From Blastococcus carthaginiensis (GTDB lineage: Bacteria > Actinomycetota > Actinomycetes > Mycobacteriales > Geodermatophilaceae): a stretch of 64,000 bases of DNA. Location of the stretch: the NCBI RefSeq assembly GCF_030731085.1, contig NZ_JASNFN010000021.1, positions 72,867 through 136,866 on the forward strand, given 5' to 3'. Below, piece after piece: positions 42,201 to 51,821 of this stretch; position 1 is the stretch's first letter, and each line of letters starts with the position of its first letter. The notes below the pieces were generated by a model that did no database searches, was not told the origin of the DNA, and worked only from the letters and a program-made list of their open reading frames with translations. A program made the position numbers and the translations under genes.

Positions 42201-43654
42201 CGGCCGGCGTCCGGCGCGTCGTCCTCCCCGCCCGGCTCACCGGCACGGAGGGCGTCGAGCACCTCCGGCCCCACCATCGAGACGTCACCGGCGCCCATCG
42301 TCATGACCAGGTCCCCGGGACGTGCCCGGGCGGCCAGCGCCGGCCCGGCCGCCGACCAGGAGGGCTCGAAGCGCACGTGCTCGGCGGGCAGCGGGACGGC
42401 GTCGGCGACCATCGCACCGGTGACGCCGGGCACCGGGTCCTCGCGGGCGCCGTAGACGTCCATCACCACGACCTCGTCGGCCAGGCCGAGCGCCGCGCCG
42501 AACCCCTCGGCGAACTCCTGCGTGCGGCTGTAGAGGTGCGGCTGGAAGGCGACGACGAGCCGCCCGTCCCCCGCGACCGCGCGGGCGGCGCGCAGCTGCG
42601 CGGCGACCTCGGTCGGGTGGTGGGCGTAGTCGTCGTAGACCCGCACGCCCCCGGCGGTCCCCTTGAGCTCGAACCGCCGGTGCACGCCGCCGAAGCGGGC
42701 GAGCCCGTCCACGAGGCCGCGCGCGGGCAGCCCCAGCTCCAGCCCGGCGAGCAGCGCCGCCGCGCTGTTGCGGGCCATGTGCTCGCCGGGCACCCGGATC
42801 TGCACCTGGCCGACCTCGGTGCCGTCCAGCACCGCGGTGTACGCCGTGTGCTCCCGGCCCACCTCGAGGTCGAGCATGCGCAGGTCGGCGTCCTCGGCGG
42901 TGCCGTAGGTGCGTACCCGCGCCGGGCCGGGGACCCCGGCCAGCCGCGCGGCGCCCGGGTCGTCTGCGCAGAGCACGACGAAGCCCGCGGGGTCGACCGT
43001 CTGCAGGAACCGGTCGAACGCCGCCTCGACGGCCGCAAGGTCGCCGTAGTTGTCCAGGTGGTCGGCCTCGACGTTGGTGACGATCCCGGCGAACGGCGAG
43101 AGCAGGAGGAAGGAGCGGTCGCTCTCGTCGGCCTCCGCGACGAAGACGTCCCCCTCCCCCGCGTGCGCGTTGCTGCCCGACTCGTTGAGGTTCCCGCCGA
43201 TGGCGAAGGACGCGTCGACGCCGCACGCCTGGACGGCGACGGTGAGCATCGAGGTGGTGGAGGTCTTCCCGTGCGTGCCGGCCACGGCGATGCTGCGCCG
43301 GCCGGCCATCACCGCGGCCAGCGCGACGGCCCGGGGCAGCACGCGCAGACCGCGCTCGCGCGCGGCGACGAGCTCGGGGTTGTCCGCCCGGATCGCCGTG
43401 GAGACCACCACGGTGTCGGCATCCCCCACGTGGGCGCCGTCGTGGCCGACCTCCACCCGCGCGCCCAGGGCCCGCAGGGCCAGCAGCGTCGGGCCGTCCC
43501 GGCGGTCGGAGCCGGACACCGGCACCCCGCGGGCGAGCAGGATGCGGGCGATGCCGCTCATGCCGGCACCCCCGATCCCGATGAAGTGCACGGCCCCCAG
43601 CTCGGGCAGCGAGGGCACCGGACCGGTCCAGGCCGCGACGGAGTCGGCGCTCAC
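42197..43654 (-). CDS. murC: UDP-N-acetylmuramate-L-alanine ligase
   Basis: MurC adds L-alanine to UDP-MurNAc. From the GTG at 43654 (GTGA overlap with murG) the protein has 485 residues. The Rossmann-like start is VHFIGIGGAGMSGIA, the ATP loop AVAGTHGKTSTTSM is near residue 119, EADESDRSFL and NVEADHLDNY mark the central domain, and YDDYAHHPTEVAAQLRAAR and FQPHLYSRTQEF the C-terminal domain. The upstream open frame through murG is not coding in this phase. Confidence 0.97.
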   Translation of the reverse strand: MSADSVAAWTGPVPSLPELGAVHFIGIGGAGMSGIARILLARGVPVSGSDRRDGPTLLALRALGARVEVGHDGAHVGDADTVVVSTAIRADNPELVAARERGLRVLPRAVALAAVMAGRRSIAVAGTHGKTSTTSMLTVAVQACGVDASFAIGGNLNESGSNAHAGEGDVFVAEADESDRSFLLLSPFAGIVTNVEADHLDNYGDLAAVEAAFDRFLQTVDPAGFVVLCADDPGAARLAGVPGPARVRTYGTAEDADLRMLDLEVGREHTAYTAVLDGTEVGQVQIRVPGEHMARNSAAALLAGLELGLPARGLVDGLARFGGVHRRFELKGTAGGVRVYDDYAHHPTEVAAQLRAARAVAGDGRLVVAFQPHLYSRTQEFAEGFGAALGLADEVVVMDVYGAREDPVPGVTGAMVADAVPLPAEHVRFEPSWSAAGPALAARARPGDLVMTMGAGDVSMVGPEVLDALRAGEPGGEDDAPDAGR

Positions 43655-44748
43655 GCGCTCGCCACCTCGCAGACGATGTCGGCCAGCCGTTCGTCGGCGT
43701 CGGGGACGCCGGCCGCGGCGGCATGGCGGGCCAGCCCGGCCAGGGCGGCGGGGTCGGTGAGCAGGGGCAGCAGGGTCGCGGTGATCCAGCCGGGGTCCAG
43801 GTCGGCGTCCTCGACGAGGAGGCCGCCGCCGGCCTCGATCACGGGCAGGGCGTTCCGGCGCTGCTCGCCGTTGCCGATCGGCAGCGGGACGAACGCCGCC
43901 GGCAGCCCCACGGCGGAGAGCTCGGCGACGGTCACCGCACCCGAGCGGCACAGCGCGAGATCCGCGGCGGCGTAGGCGAGGTCCATCCGCTCCAGGTAGT
44001 CGACGAGGACGTAGGGCGGCTCGCCGACCGGCCGCTCCGGCACGACGACGTCGGTGTTCTTCGGTCCCCGGGCGTGCAGCACCTGCACGCCCGCCGCGGC
44101 GAGGGCCCCGGCCGCGCCGACGGCGGCCCGGTTGAGCGAGGCGGCCCCCTGGGACCCGCCGAAGACCAGCAGCGTCGGCCGGTCGGGGTCCAGGCCGAAC
44201 CCGGCCCGGGCCTCGGCGCGGCGGGCGGCCCGGTCGAGGGAGGAGATGGCCCGGCGCAGCGGCATGCCGACGTGCTCGCCGCGGTGCAGCGGCGTGCCCG
44301 GCGCGGTGACCGCGACGCGGGCGGCGAGGCGGGCGCCGATGCGGTTGGCCAGCCCCGGCAGGGCGTTCTGCTCGTGCACGACTATCGGTATCCCCGCCCG
44401 CCGGGCGGCGAGGTAGGCCGGCAGCGCCACGTAGCCGCCGAAACCCACCACCACGTCGGCCTGGAGCTCGTCGAGCAGCGCGCGGGTCTCCCCCACCGAG
44501 CGGCGCACCCGGCCGGGCACGCGCAGCAGGTCGGGCGTGGGCCTGCGGGGCAGCGGCACGGGCGGGATGAGCCGGAGGTCGTAGCCCCGCGCGGGCACCA
44601 GCCGGGTCTCCATGCCCCGGGCGGTGCCCAGGCAGGTCAGCCGCAGCGCGGGGTCGCGCCGCCGGAGGGCGTCGGCGAGGGCGAGCATCGGCTCGATGTG
44701 CCCCCCGGTGCCACCCCCGGCGAGGACGACCGACCGGACCGCGCTCAC
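43651..44748 (-). CDS. murG: UDP-GlcNAc:lipid I N-acetylglucosaminyltransferase
   Basis: MurG makes lipid II at the inner face of the membrane. From GTG 44748 it has 365 residues. The glycine loops LAGGGTGGHIEPMLALADAL and VVGFGGYVALPAYLAARR, then HEQNALPGLANR, LLVFGGSQGAASLNR and the UDP-GlcNAc site LCRSGAVTVAELSAVGLPAAFVPLPIGNGEQRRNA are all present. It overlaps ftsW and murC by 4 bp each. Confidence 0.97.
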   Translation of the reverse strand: MSAVRSVVLAGGGTGGHIEPMLALADALRRRDPALRLTCLGTARGMETRLVPARGYDLRLIPPVPLPRRPTPDLLRVPGRVRRSVGETRALLDELQADVVVGFGGYVALPAYLAARRAGIPIVVHEQNALPGLANRIGARLAARVAVTAPGTPLHRGEHVGMPLRRAISSLDRAARRAEARAGFGLDPDRPTLLVFGGSQGAASLNRAAVGAAGALAAAGVQVLHARGPKNTDVVVPERPVGEPPYVLVDYLERMDLAYAAADLALCRSGAVTVAELSAVGLPAAFVPLPIGNGEQRRNALPVIEAGGGLLVEDADLDPGWITATLLPLLTDPAALAGLARHAAAAGVPDADERLADIVCEVASA

Positions 44749-46274
44749 CGCTGGCCCCCCGGGCGGCCGCGCGGGACGACCGGCCGCTGCCGGGGCGCGC
44801 CGTCCCGCGGCTGGGCCCGGAGCGGCGCACCGGTGCGGAAGCCGGGGCGGGGCTGTGCCGGGGCGCCGGCCCGCGCGCCCGGGGTGGGCGCCGGCGACCG
44901 GCGGGGCTCGGCACCGCGTGCGTGCAGCAGCGTGCGGGCGCCGCCGACCACCGGCCGCGCCGGGACGTCGGCCGCGGGGTGCCGCCGCGGCCGCACCTGG
45001 TCGACCGCCACGGTCGGGGCGGGCGCGAGCAGCCGGGCGAGGCGGCCGCGCTCGGCCGTGCGCAGCGCCTCGATGGCGGCGGGCTCCGAGCGGGCGAACC
45101 GGGCCAGCAGCCCGACTATGAAGAGGGTGAGGATCAGCGAGGTGCCCCCCGCCGAGATGAGCGGGAGGGTCACGCCGGTCACCGGGAGCAGGCCCACCAC
45201 GTAGCCCATGTTCATGGTCGCCTGGCCGATGAGCCACACGGTGATCGCGACGCAGGCGAGCTGGACGAACCGGTCGGCCGAGCGGCGGGCGATGCGGAAG
45301 CCGGCGTAGGCCAGGACGCCGTAGAGGGTGACAACCACCAGGCAGCCGAGGAAGCCCAGCTCCTCGCCGAGGATCGCGAAGATGTAGTCGGACTCGGCCT
45401 CGGGCAGGATGTTCCACTTCATCGCGCTGTTGCCCAGCCCGACGCCCCAGAGGCCGCCGGTGGCCAGCGCGTACATGCCGCGGATCGCCTGGAAGCCGGT
45501 GTGGTCCGGGTCGGCGAACGGGTCGAGGAACGCGGTGATCCTCGCCATGCGGTAGGGCGCCGCCCACACCATGGCCCCCATCGCCGCGACCGCGACGCCG
45601 GCGAACGCGCCGAACCAGCGCATCGGCATCCCGCCGGCCCAGAGCAGGCCGACCAGGACCAGGCCGAGGCTCACCACCCCGCCGAAGTCGGGCTCGAGGA
45701 TGAGCAGGCACGAGAGCAGCACGAAGACGGGGAGAACCGGCACGAGCAGCGACGTCGTCGTCAGGTAGCGCTCGCGCAGCGCGATGACGTGCGCGCCCCA
45801 GAGCGCGAACACCAGCTTGCCGGCCTCCGAGGGCTGGAAGTCGGTGACACCGAGGGGGATCCACTGCCGGGCGCCGTTGCGCTCCAGGCCGATGCCCGGG
45901 ATCAGCACGAGCACCAGCAGGCCGATCACCACGAGCAGCGCGATGGGCGACCAGCGCCGCACCAGGCCCACCGGCAGCCGCATCGCGACCACCATCGCGC
46001 CCAGGCCGATGCAGGCCAGCACCAGCTGCTTGACGCCGGGGGCCCACGCCGGCTCGTCGGCCAGCGCCGCCTCGATGGCGGAGGCGGAGAAGACCATGAC
46101 CAGGCCGATGAGCAGGAGCAGCCCGGCGGCGCCCAGCACCAGGTGGCAGCTGGTCAGCGGCCCGTCGAGCCACGCGGGGCCGGTCCAGCGGCGCGGCGGC
46201 GTGCGCGGCACCGCGGGGCGGGTGCGGCCGCGGGCGGCGCGCGCCTCGCGCAGCGGTCGCTCGGTGGTGGTCAT
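44745..46274 (-). CDS. ftsW: Septal peptidoglycan polymerase FtsW (SEDS family)
   Basis: The 509-residue membrane protein has about ten helices between residues 40 and 410. SEDS signatures include GLVMVFSASAIEA, RNGARQWIPLGVTDFQPSEAGKL with the glutamate-rich loop, LEPDFGGVV, NSAMKWNILPEAESDYIFAILGEELGFLG and LPVTGVTLPLISAGGTSLI. It polymerises lipid II together with FtsI. A cytoplasmic tail of about 100 residues, rich in Arg, Pro and Ala, is long for the family. ATG 46274 overlaps the murD stop as ATGA. Confidence 0.96.
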   Translation of the reverse strand: MTTTERPLREARAARGRTRPAVPRTPPRRWTGPAWLDGPLTSCHLVLGAAGLLLLIGLVMVFSASAIEAALADEPAWAPGVKQLVLACIGLGAMVVAMRLPVGLVRRWSPIALLVVIGLLVLVLIPGIGLERNGARQWIPLGVTDFQPSEAGKLVFALWGAHVIALRERYLTTTSLLVPVLPVFVLLSCLLILEPDFGGVVSLGLVLVGLLWAGGMPMRWFGAFAGVAVAAMGAMVWAAPYRMARITAFLDPFADPDHTGFQAIRGMYALATGGLWGVGLGNSAMKWNILPEAESDYIFAILGEELGFLGCLVVVTLYGVLAYAGFRIARRSADRFVQLACVAITVWLIGQATMNMGYVVGLLPVTGVTLPLISAGGTSLILTLFIVGLLARFARSEPAAIEALRTAERGRLARLLAPAPTVAVDQVRPRRHPAADVPARPVVGGARTLLHARGAEPRRSPAPTPGARAGAPAQPRPGFRTGAPLRAQPRDGAPRQRPVVPRGRPGGQR

Positions 46275-47710
46275 CTCCCGGCCCCGAACGCCCGCACCGC
46301 GTCGGCGAAGGCGCGGCCGCGGTGCGCGTAGTCGCGGTAGACGTCCATGGAGGCCGCCGCCGGGGCCAGCAGCACCGTGTCCCCCGGCCGCGCGAGCCCG
46401 GCCGCGGCGGCGACGACCCGCGTCGTCGTCGCCTCGGCCGTCACACCCGTCCCGTCCATCCCGCCATCGTCGCCGCTCGGCACCTCCACCACCGGCACCG
46501 ACGGGGCGTGTCGCGCCAGCGAGCGGGCCACCACGGCGCGGTCGCGGCCGAGCAGCACCACGCCGGCCAGCCGCGGGGCGACCGCGGCGACCAGCGGGTC
46601 GACGTCGGCGCCCTTGAGCAGCCCCCCGGCGATCCACACCACCCGCGGGTACGCCGCGAGCGAGGCCCCGGCCGCGTGCGGGTTGGTGGCCTTGCTGTCG
46701 TCGACGTAGTCCACCCCGTCGATCGTGGCGACGAGGACGTTGCGGTGCGCGCCGCCGGAGAAGCCGGCCAGCCCCCGGGCGACCGCCTCCGCCGGCACCC
46801 CGGCCGCGCGGGCCAGCGCGGCGGCGGCCAGGGCGTTCACGACGTTGTGCGGGCCCGGGACCGGCAGCCGGTCACGCTCGAGCAGCACCTCCCCCGCCGG
46901 GTCCGCGGCGAACGCGCGGTCGACCAGGGCGCCGTCGCGCACCCCGAGCTGCCCCGGGGCCGGCTCGCCGAGGGTGACCGTCACCGGCCGCGGGTGCGCC
47001 CCCACCAGGGCGGCGGCGACCGGGTCGCCCGCGTCGCCGACGGCGACGGGGGCGCGCTCGAGGATGCGGGCCTTGGCGTCGCGGTAGGCGGCGGAGGAGC
47101 CGTGCCAGTCGGTGTGGTCGTCGGCGACGTTGAGCACCGCGGCGGCGGCCGGGAACAGCGAGGAGGACCAGTGCAGCTGGAAGCTGGAGAGCTCGACGGC
47201 GAGCACGTCGTAGGCCGGGGTGCCGTCGTCCTCGCGGGCGGTGACCACCTCGACCAGCGGCCGGCCGACGTTCCCCGCGGCGACCGCCTTGCGGCCGGCC
47301 GCGAGCAGGATCGCCTCGAGCATGGTCACCGTCGTCGTCTTGCCGTTGGTGCCCGTGACGGCCAGCCAGGGCGCGGGGGCGCCGTCGGGCCCGGCGACGC
47401 GCAGCCGCCACGCCAGCTCCGGCTCGCCGACCACCTCGACCCCGCGCGCGGCGGCGTCGACCAGCAGCGGCGCGTCCGGGCGCCAGCCCGGGGAGGTGAC
47501 GACGAGGTCCACGCCCGCGGGCAGCGCCTCCGTCGCCCCCAGCCACTCCGCGCCCGCGCCGGTCAGCTCGTCGACCGTGCCCGGCCGGGCGGCGTCGGTG
47601 AGCAGCACCCGGGCACCGGAGGCCAGCAGCACCCGCGCGGCGGCCGCACCGGAGACGCCGAGCCCGGCGACGAGGACGGTGCGGCCGGCGACGGCGGAGG
47701 GCCCGCTCAC
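46271..47710 (-). CDS. murD: UDP-N-acetylmuramoyl-L-alanine-D-glutamate ligase
   Basis: MurD adds D-glutamate. The protein from GTG 47710 has 479 residues. Signatures are VLVAGLGVSGAAAARVL, the ATP loop WLAVTGTNGKTTTVTMLEAI near residue 125, LAVELSSFQLHWSSS, NVADDHTDWHGSSAAYRDAKARI, GGAHRNVLVATIDGVDYVDDSKATNPHA and LLAPAAASMDVYRDYAHRGRAF. It overlaps mraY and ftsW by 4 bp each. Confidence 0.97.
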   Translation of the reverse strand: MSGPSAVAGRTVLVAGLGVSGAAAARVLLASGARVLLTDAARPGTVDELTGAGAEWLGATEALPAGVDLVVTSPGWRPDAPLLVDAAARGVEVVGEPELAWRLRVAGPDGAPAPWLAVTGTNGKTTTVTMLEAILLAAGRKAVAAGNVGRPLVEVVTAREDDGTPAYDVLAVELSSFQLHWSSSLFPAAAAVLNVADDHTDWHGSSAAYRDAKARILERAPVAVGDAGDPVAAALVGAHPRPVTVTLGEPAPGQLGVRDGALVDRAFAADPAGEVLLERDRLPVPGPHNVVNALAAAALARAAGVPAEAVARGLAGFSGGAHRNVLVATIDGVDYVDDSKATNPHAAGASLAAYPRVVWIAGGLLKGADVDPLVAAVAPRLAGVVLLGRDRAVVARSLARHAPSVPVVEVPSGDDGGMDGTGVTAEATTTRVVAAAAGLARPGDTVLLAPAAASMDVYRDYAHRGRAFADAVRAFGAGR

Positions 47711-48786
47711 AGGCCCACGAAGCTCAGCCAGTCGGCGTAGAACAGGCCGAGACCGAACGCCACCGCCATGCCGGTGACCAGCCAGAACCGCACGATGACG
47801 GTGTTCTCCGTCCAGCCGGCGAGCTCGAAGTGGTGGTGCAGCGGCGCCATGCGGAACACCCGGCGGCGGGTGGCTCGGAAGAACGCCACCTGGATGATCA
47901 CCGACAGCGTGACCGCGACGAACAGGCCGCCGAGGACGACGAGCAGCAGCTCGGTGCGGGTGACGATCGCCAGGCCGGAGAGCAGGCCGCCGAGCGCGAG
48001 CGAGCCGGTGTCGCCCATGAAGATGCGGGCCGGGCTGGTGTTCCACCACAGGAAGCCCAGGCACGCGCCCATGCCCGCCGCGGCGACGAGGGTGACGTCC
48101 AGCGGGTCGCGGACGGTGTAGCAGCCCTCGATCAGCTCGTTGGCGCAGTCGTGGGTGAACTGCCAGAACGAGATGACGATGTAGGAGGCCAGCACCATCG
48201 CCGAGGCCCCGGCGGCCAGCCCGTCCAGGCCGTCGGTGAGGTTGACCGCGTTGGAGAACCCGGCGATGAACAGGTAGGCCAGGATGACGAACGCGATCGG
48301 GCCGAGGGCCAGCGGTGCGATGTCGCGGACGTAGGAGACGACGGTGGAGGCGGGCTCCACGCCGTCGCCGTTCGGGAAGTTGATCGCCAGGATGGCGAAC
48401 GTGACACCGACGACCAGCTGGCCGACCAGCTTGGCGGTCTTGTTCAGACCCAGGCTGCGGCGGTGCCGGATCTTGAGGTAGTCGTCGAGGAAGCCGACCG
48501 TGCCCATGCCGACCATGAGGAACAGCAGCAGCAGCCCGGTGGCGCTGAACCCCCAGCCGGACTCGCCGACGAACACCAGGTGCGCGGCGAGGTAGCCGAC
48601 CACGGTGGCCCCGACGATGACGGTGCCGCCCATCGTGGGCGTGCCCTTCTTCGAGAGGTGGCTCTCGGGGCCGTCATCGCGGATCTCCTGGCCCAGGCCC
48701 TGCCGGCGGAACGCCCGGATGGCCAGCGGGGTCATCAGGATGGAGACGATCAGGCCGACCGCCGCCGCGATGAGGACGCTCCTCAC
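47707..48786 (-). CDS. mraY: Phospho-N-acetylmuramoyl-pentapeptide transferase
   Basis: MraY moves the phospho-MurNAc-pentapeptide to undecaprenyl phosphate to give lipid I. From GTG 48786 it has 359 residues and about ten helices. KKGTPTMGGTVIV, the catalytic Asp pair in TVGFLDDYLKI, NAVNLTDGLDGLAAG, WWNTSPARIFMGDTGSLALGG and the HHH loop FRMAPLHHHFELAGW are all visible. GTGA overlaps occur at both ends. Confidence 0.97.
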   Translation of the reverse strand: MRSVLIAAAVGLIVSILMTPLAIRAFRRQGLGQEIRDDGPESHLSKKGTPTMGGTVIVGATVVGYLAAHLVFVGESGWGFSATGLLLLFLMVGMGTVGFLDDYLKIRHRRSLGLNKTAKLVGQLVVGVTFAILAINFPNGDGVEPASTVVSYVRDIAPLALGPIAFVILAYLFIAGFSNAVNLTDGLDGLAAGASAMVLASYIVISFWQFTHDCANELIEGCYTVRDPLDVTLVAAAGMGACLGFLWWNTSPARIFMGDTGSLALGGLLSGLAIVTRTELLLVVLGGLFVAVTLSVIIQVAFFRATRRRVFRMAPLHHHFELAGWTENTVIVRFWLVTGMAVAFGLGLFYADWLSFVGL

Positions 48787-50174
48787 TGCGCGGCACCACC
48801 CAGCAGGTCGGCCGCCAGGAGCTCCAGGCCGTGGGACCGGCTGGCCTTCACGAGGACGACGTCGCCCGGTCGCAGCACCTCCGACAGCAGCGCAAGGGCA
48901 GCGGCCCGGTCCGGCACGTGCACCGACTCCTCTCCTGCGCGCCGCCCCGCGGCGGTCGCACCTCCCGCTATGCCTACCGCATCGGCGCCCACCGCAACGA
49001 CCAGGTCGACCCCGGCGGCGACCGCGTCCCGGCCCAGCCGTTCGTGCTCCGCGCCGGCGTCCGGCCCGAGCTCGGCCATGCCGCCCAGGACGGCGATGCG
49101 CCGCGTCCCGGCCAGCCCGGCCAGGGCGGCGAGCGCGGCCCGCATCGACTCGGGGTTGGCGTTGTAGGCATCGTTGACGACGGTCACCCCGTCGGCGCGC
49201 CGGTCGATCTCCATGCGCCAGCGGCTGCGCTGTTCCGCGGCCGACAGCGCCGCGGCGACGGCGGCCGGCGACAGGCCGACGGCCAGCGCCGCGCCCGCCG
49301 CCGACAGCGCGTTGGCGACCTGGTGCTCGCCGACGACCCGCAGCGCCACCGGGTGCCGCTCGCCGCCCGCGACGAGCGTGAAGCGGGCGCGGGCGCTCTC
49401 GTCCAGCACGACGTCCACGGCCCGGACCGCGGCCTGCTCGCTGCGGCCGGTGGTGAGCAACCGCGCCTCCGTGCGGGGTGCCATGCCGAGCACCCGGGCG
49501 TCGTCGGCGCTGAGGACGGCGGTGCCCTCGGCGGGCAGCGCCTCGACGAGCTCGCCCTTGGCCTGCGCGATGCCGTCGGCGGTGCCGAACTCGCCGAGGT
49601 GGGCCGATCCCACGTTGAGGACGACGCCGACCTCGGGGCGGGCCACCCGGCACAGGCGGGCGATGTGCCCCGGCCCGCGGGCGCCCATCTCCAGGACGAG
49701 GAACCGGGTGCCCGCGTCCGCGGAGAGCACGGTCAGCGGCAGGCCGATGTCGTTGTTGTAGGACCCGGGAGGGCTGACCGTGGGCCCGGCCGCGGCGAGC
49801 ACCTGGCCGAGGAGGTCCTTGGTCGACGTCTTGCCCGAGGAGCCGGTGATGGCCAGCGTGCGCACGCCCCCGGCGGTCAGCCGCTCGTGCACGCCGGCGG
49901 CCAGCCGGCCCAGCGCCACGACCGGGTCGTCGACGACGACGCACGGGAGCGCCGGGTCCGGGCGGGTGGCCAGCGCGGCGACTGCACCGGCGTCCGCCGC
50001 CGCACCGAGGAAGTCGTGGCCGTCGACCCGCTCCCCCGCCACGGCGACGAAGAGGTCCCCGGCGGCGACGGCGCGCGAGTCCAGGGTGACCGTGCCGGTG
50101 ACCGCGCCGTCCGGCGCACCCTCGAGCCGGCCCCCGGCGAGCTCGGCCACCTCGCTCAGCGACAGCCGGATCAT
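48783..50174 (-). CDS. murF: UDP-N-acetylmuramoyl-tripeptide-D-alanyl-D-alanine ligase
   Basis: MurF adds D-Ala-D-Ala to the UDP-MurNAc tripeptide. From ATG 50174 it has 463 residues: LDSRAVAAGDLFVAVAGERVDGHDF near 31, the ATP loop LAITGSSGKTSTKDLL near 108, SYNNDIGLPLTVL, EMGARGPGHIA, NVGSAHLGEFG and VNDAYNANPESMRAALAAL. The ATG overlaps the murE stop as ATGA. Confidence 0.97.
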   Translation of the reverse strand: MIRLSLSEVAELAGGRLEGAPDGAVTGTVTLDSRAVAAGDLFVAVAGERVDGHDFLGAAADAGAVAALATRPDPALPCVVVDDPVVALGRLAAGVHERLTAGGVRTLAITGSSGKTSTKDLLGQVLAAAGPTVSPPGSYNNDIGLPLTVLSADAGTRFLVLEMGARGPGHIARLCRVARPEVGVVLNVGSAHLGEFGTADGIAQAKGELVEALPAEGTAVLSADDARVLGMAPRTEARLLTTGRSEQAAVRAVDVVLDESARARFTLVAGGERHPVALRVVGEHQVANALSAAGAALAVGLSPAAVAAALSAAEQRSRWRMEIDRRADGVTVVNDAYNANPESMRAALAALAGLAGTRRIAVLGGMAELGPDAGAEHERLGRDAVAAGVDLVVAVGADAVGIAGGATAAGRRAGEESVHVPDRAAALALLSEVLRPGDVVLVKASRSHGLELLAADLLGGAAQ

Positions 50175-51715
50175 GCCGGCGTCCCCGATGCGGCGAGCAC
50201 CTCGCGCAGCTGCGTGCGGTCGTCGAAGGGGTGCACCGTGCCGGCGACCTCCTGGCCCGTCTCGTGCCCCTTGCCGGCCACGAGCAGGGTGTCCCCCGCC
50301 CGGGCCAGCGCCACCGCGGCCGCCAGCGCGGCCCGGCGGTCGCCGATCTCCAGCACCTCGGCGCGCCGGCCGGCCGGCACGTCCCGGGTACCGGTCAGCA
50401 TCGCCGTCCGGATCGCCGCAGGGTCCTCCGAGCGCGGGTTGTCGTCGGTGACCACCAGCACGTCGCTGCCCTCGGCCGCGACCCGCCCCATCTCGGGGCG
50501 CTTGCCCGGGTCGCGGTCGCCGCCGCACCCCAGGACGGTGATCAGCCGGCCGGTGGTGGCCTCGCGCAGGGCGGCGAGCGCCGTCCGCACGGCGTCGGGG
50601 GTGTGCGCGTAGTCGACGACGGCGACGAACGGCTGGCCCGCGTCCACCGGCTCCATGCGCCCCGGCACCACGATCCCGGCGAGACCTGCGACCGCGTCCT
50701 CGACGGCGACGCCGACGGCGTCCAGCAGCGCCACGGCCAGGACGGCGTTGGCCACGTTGAACCGCCCGGGCAGCCGGACGCGCGCCGGCCAGCTGCGGCC
50801 GTCAGGGCCGTGCAGGGTGAACGCCGAGCCGCCGTCGGGCGCCGTCCGGACATCGCTCGCGGTCCAGTCCGCCGAGCCGGTGAGCGACACGGTGCCCGCG
50901 TCCGGCCGCAGCGCGCCCAGGCGGCGGCCGGCGTCGTCGTCGACGGTGACCAGTTCCACGGTGGCGCGGCCGTCGAACAGGAGGGCCTTGGCCTGGAAGT
51001 AGTCCTCCATGTCGCGGTGGAAGTCCAGGTGGTCCCGGCCCAGGTTGGTGAACCCGGCCGCGGCGAAGCGCACGCCGCCCACCCGGCCCTGCACCAGGGC
51101 GTGGCTGGAGACCTCCATGACGACGGCGTCGACCCCGGCGTCGGCCATGCCGGCCAGCAGCGCGTGCAGCGCCGGCGCCTCGGGCGTGGTGCGGATGCTG
51201 GGCAGGGCCGTGACGGTGCCGTCCGCAGCGCGGGTGCGCGCCTGCACCGTGCCGATCAGACCGGTGGCCCGGCCGGCGGCGGCGAGCCCCGCCTCGACCA
51301 GGTAGCTCGTCGTCGTCTTGCCGTTGGTGCCGGTGATGCCGAGGACGGTGAGCCGGCGGCTGGGCCCGCCGTAGACCCGGTCGGCGACCGCCCCGAGCAC
51401 CTGGCGCGGTGCGTCGACGACGCAGACCGGCAGCCCGGTCGCCAGCGCGTCCGCGCGGCCCGTCGGGTCGGTGAGCAGCGCGACGGCACCGCGGGCGGCG
51501 GCGTCGGCCGCGAAGCGGACGCCGTGGGTCCGGGCGCCGGGCAGGGCCGCGTAGAGGAAACCCGGGGCCACCTCGCCGGAGGCCAGCGTGACCCCGGAGA
51601 CCGCGACGTCGGCGCCGGGGCCCTCGGGCGGGCCGATCAGGTCGGCCAGCTCGGCGAGGGGCAGCGGGCGGTTCCCCGTGGGCCGCGGGGCCGTCCCGGG
51701 GTCGGTCGGGGTCAC
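50171..51715 (-). CDS. murE: UDP-MurNAc-L-Ala-D-Glu:meso-diaminopimelate ligase
   Basis: The 514-residue ligase adds the third peptide residue. LGITGTNGKTTTSYL is the ATP loop, and SSHALVQGRVGGVRF, FTNLGRDHLDFHRDMEDYFQAK and VDYAHTPDAVRTAL follow. VTDDNPRSEDP contains the DNPR motif that marks meso-diaminopimelate specificity, so the peptidoglycan is of the DAP type. GTG 51715 has GGAG five bases upstream. The frame is open 13 codons further, but that part lies beyond the likely promoter. It follows a 106-bp gap after ftsI, the largest gap between rsmH and ftsQ. Confidence 0.97.
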   Translation of the reverse strand: MTPTDPGTAPRPTGNRPLPLAELADLIGPPEGPGADVAVSGVTLASGEVAPGFLYAALPGARTHGVRFAADAAARGAVALLTDPTGRADALATGLPVCVVDAPRQVLGAVADRVYGGPSRRLTVLGITGTNGKTTTSYLVEAGLAAAGRATGLIGTVQARTRAADGTVTALPSIRTTPEAPALHALLAGMADAGVDAVVMEVSSHALVQGRVGGVRFAAAGFTNLGRDHLDFHRDMEDYFQAKALLFDGRATVELVTVDDDAGRRLGALRPDAGTVSLTGSADWTASDVRTAPDGGSAFTLHGPDGRSWPARVRLPGRFNVANAVLAVALLDAVGVAVEDAVAGLAGIVVPGRMEPVDAGQPFVAVVDYAHTPDAVRTALAALREATTGRLITVLGCGGDRDPGKRPEMGRVAAEGSDVLVVTDDNPRSEDPAAIRTAMLTGTRDVPAGRRAEVLEIGDRRAALAAAVALARAGDTLLVAGKGHETGQEVAGTVHPFDDRTQLREVLAASGTPA

Positions 51716-51723
51716 AGGGCTCC

Positions 51724-51729
51724 AATCTA
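51724..51729 (-). promoter_or_regulatory. Candidate internal promoter -10 before murE
   Basis: TAGATT on the minus strand fits TANNNT and ends eight bases before the murE GTG, so transcription could start at or next to the start codon. It lies in the only sizeable gap of the rsmH-ftsQ block. The GGAG between it and the GTG also allows ordinary initiation on a longer transcript. Confidence 0.35.
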
Positions 51730-51821
51730 CCGGCGGGGACCTCCCGGCCAGCACTTCGCCGCGGGCCCGCGCGCGGCGGCCCCGCTGCGCGGGCCGGCCG
51801 CGCGCCCGCGCGTGGTCGGGG

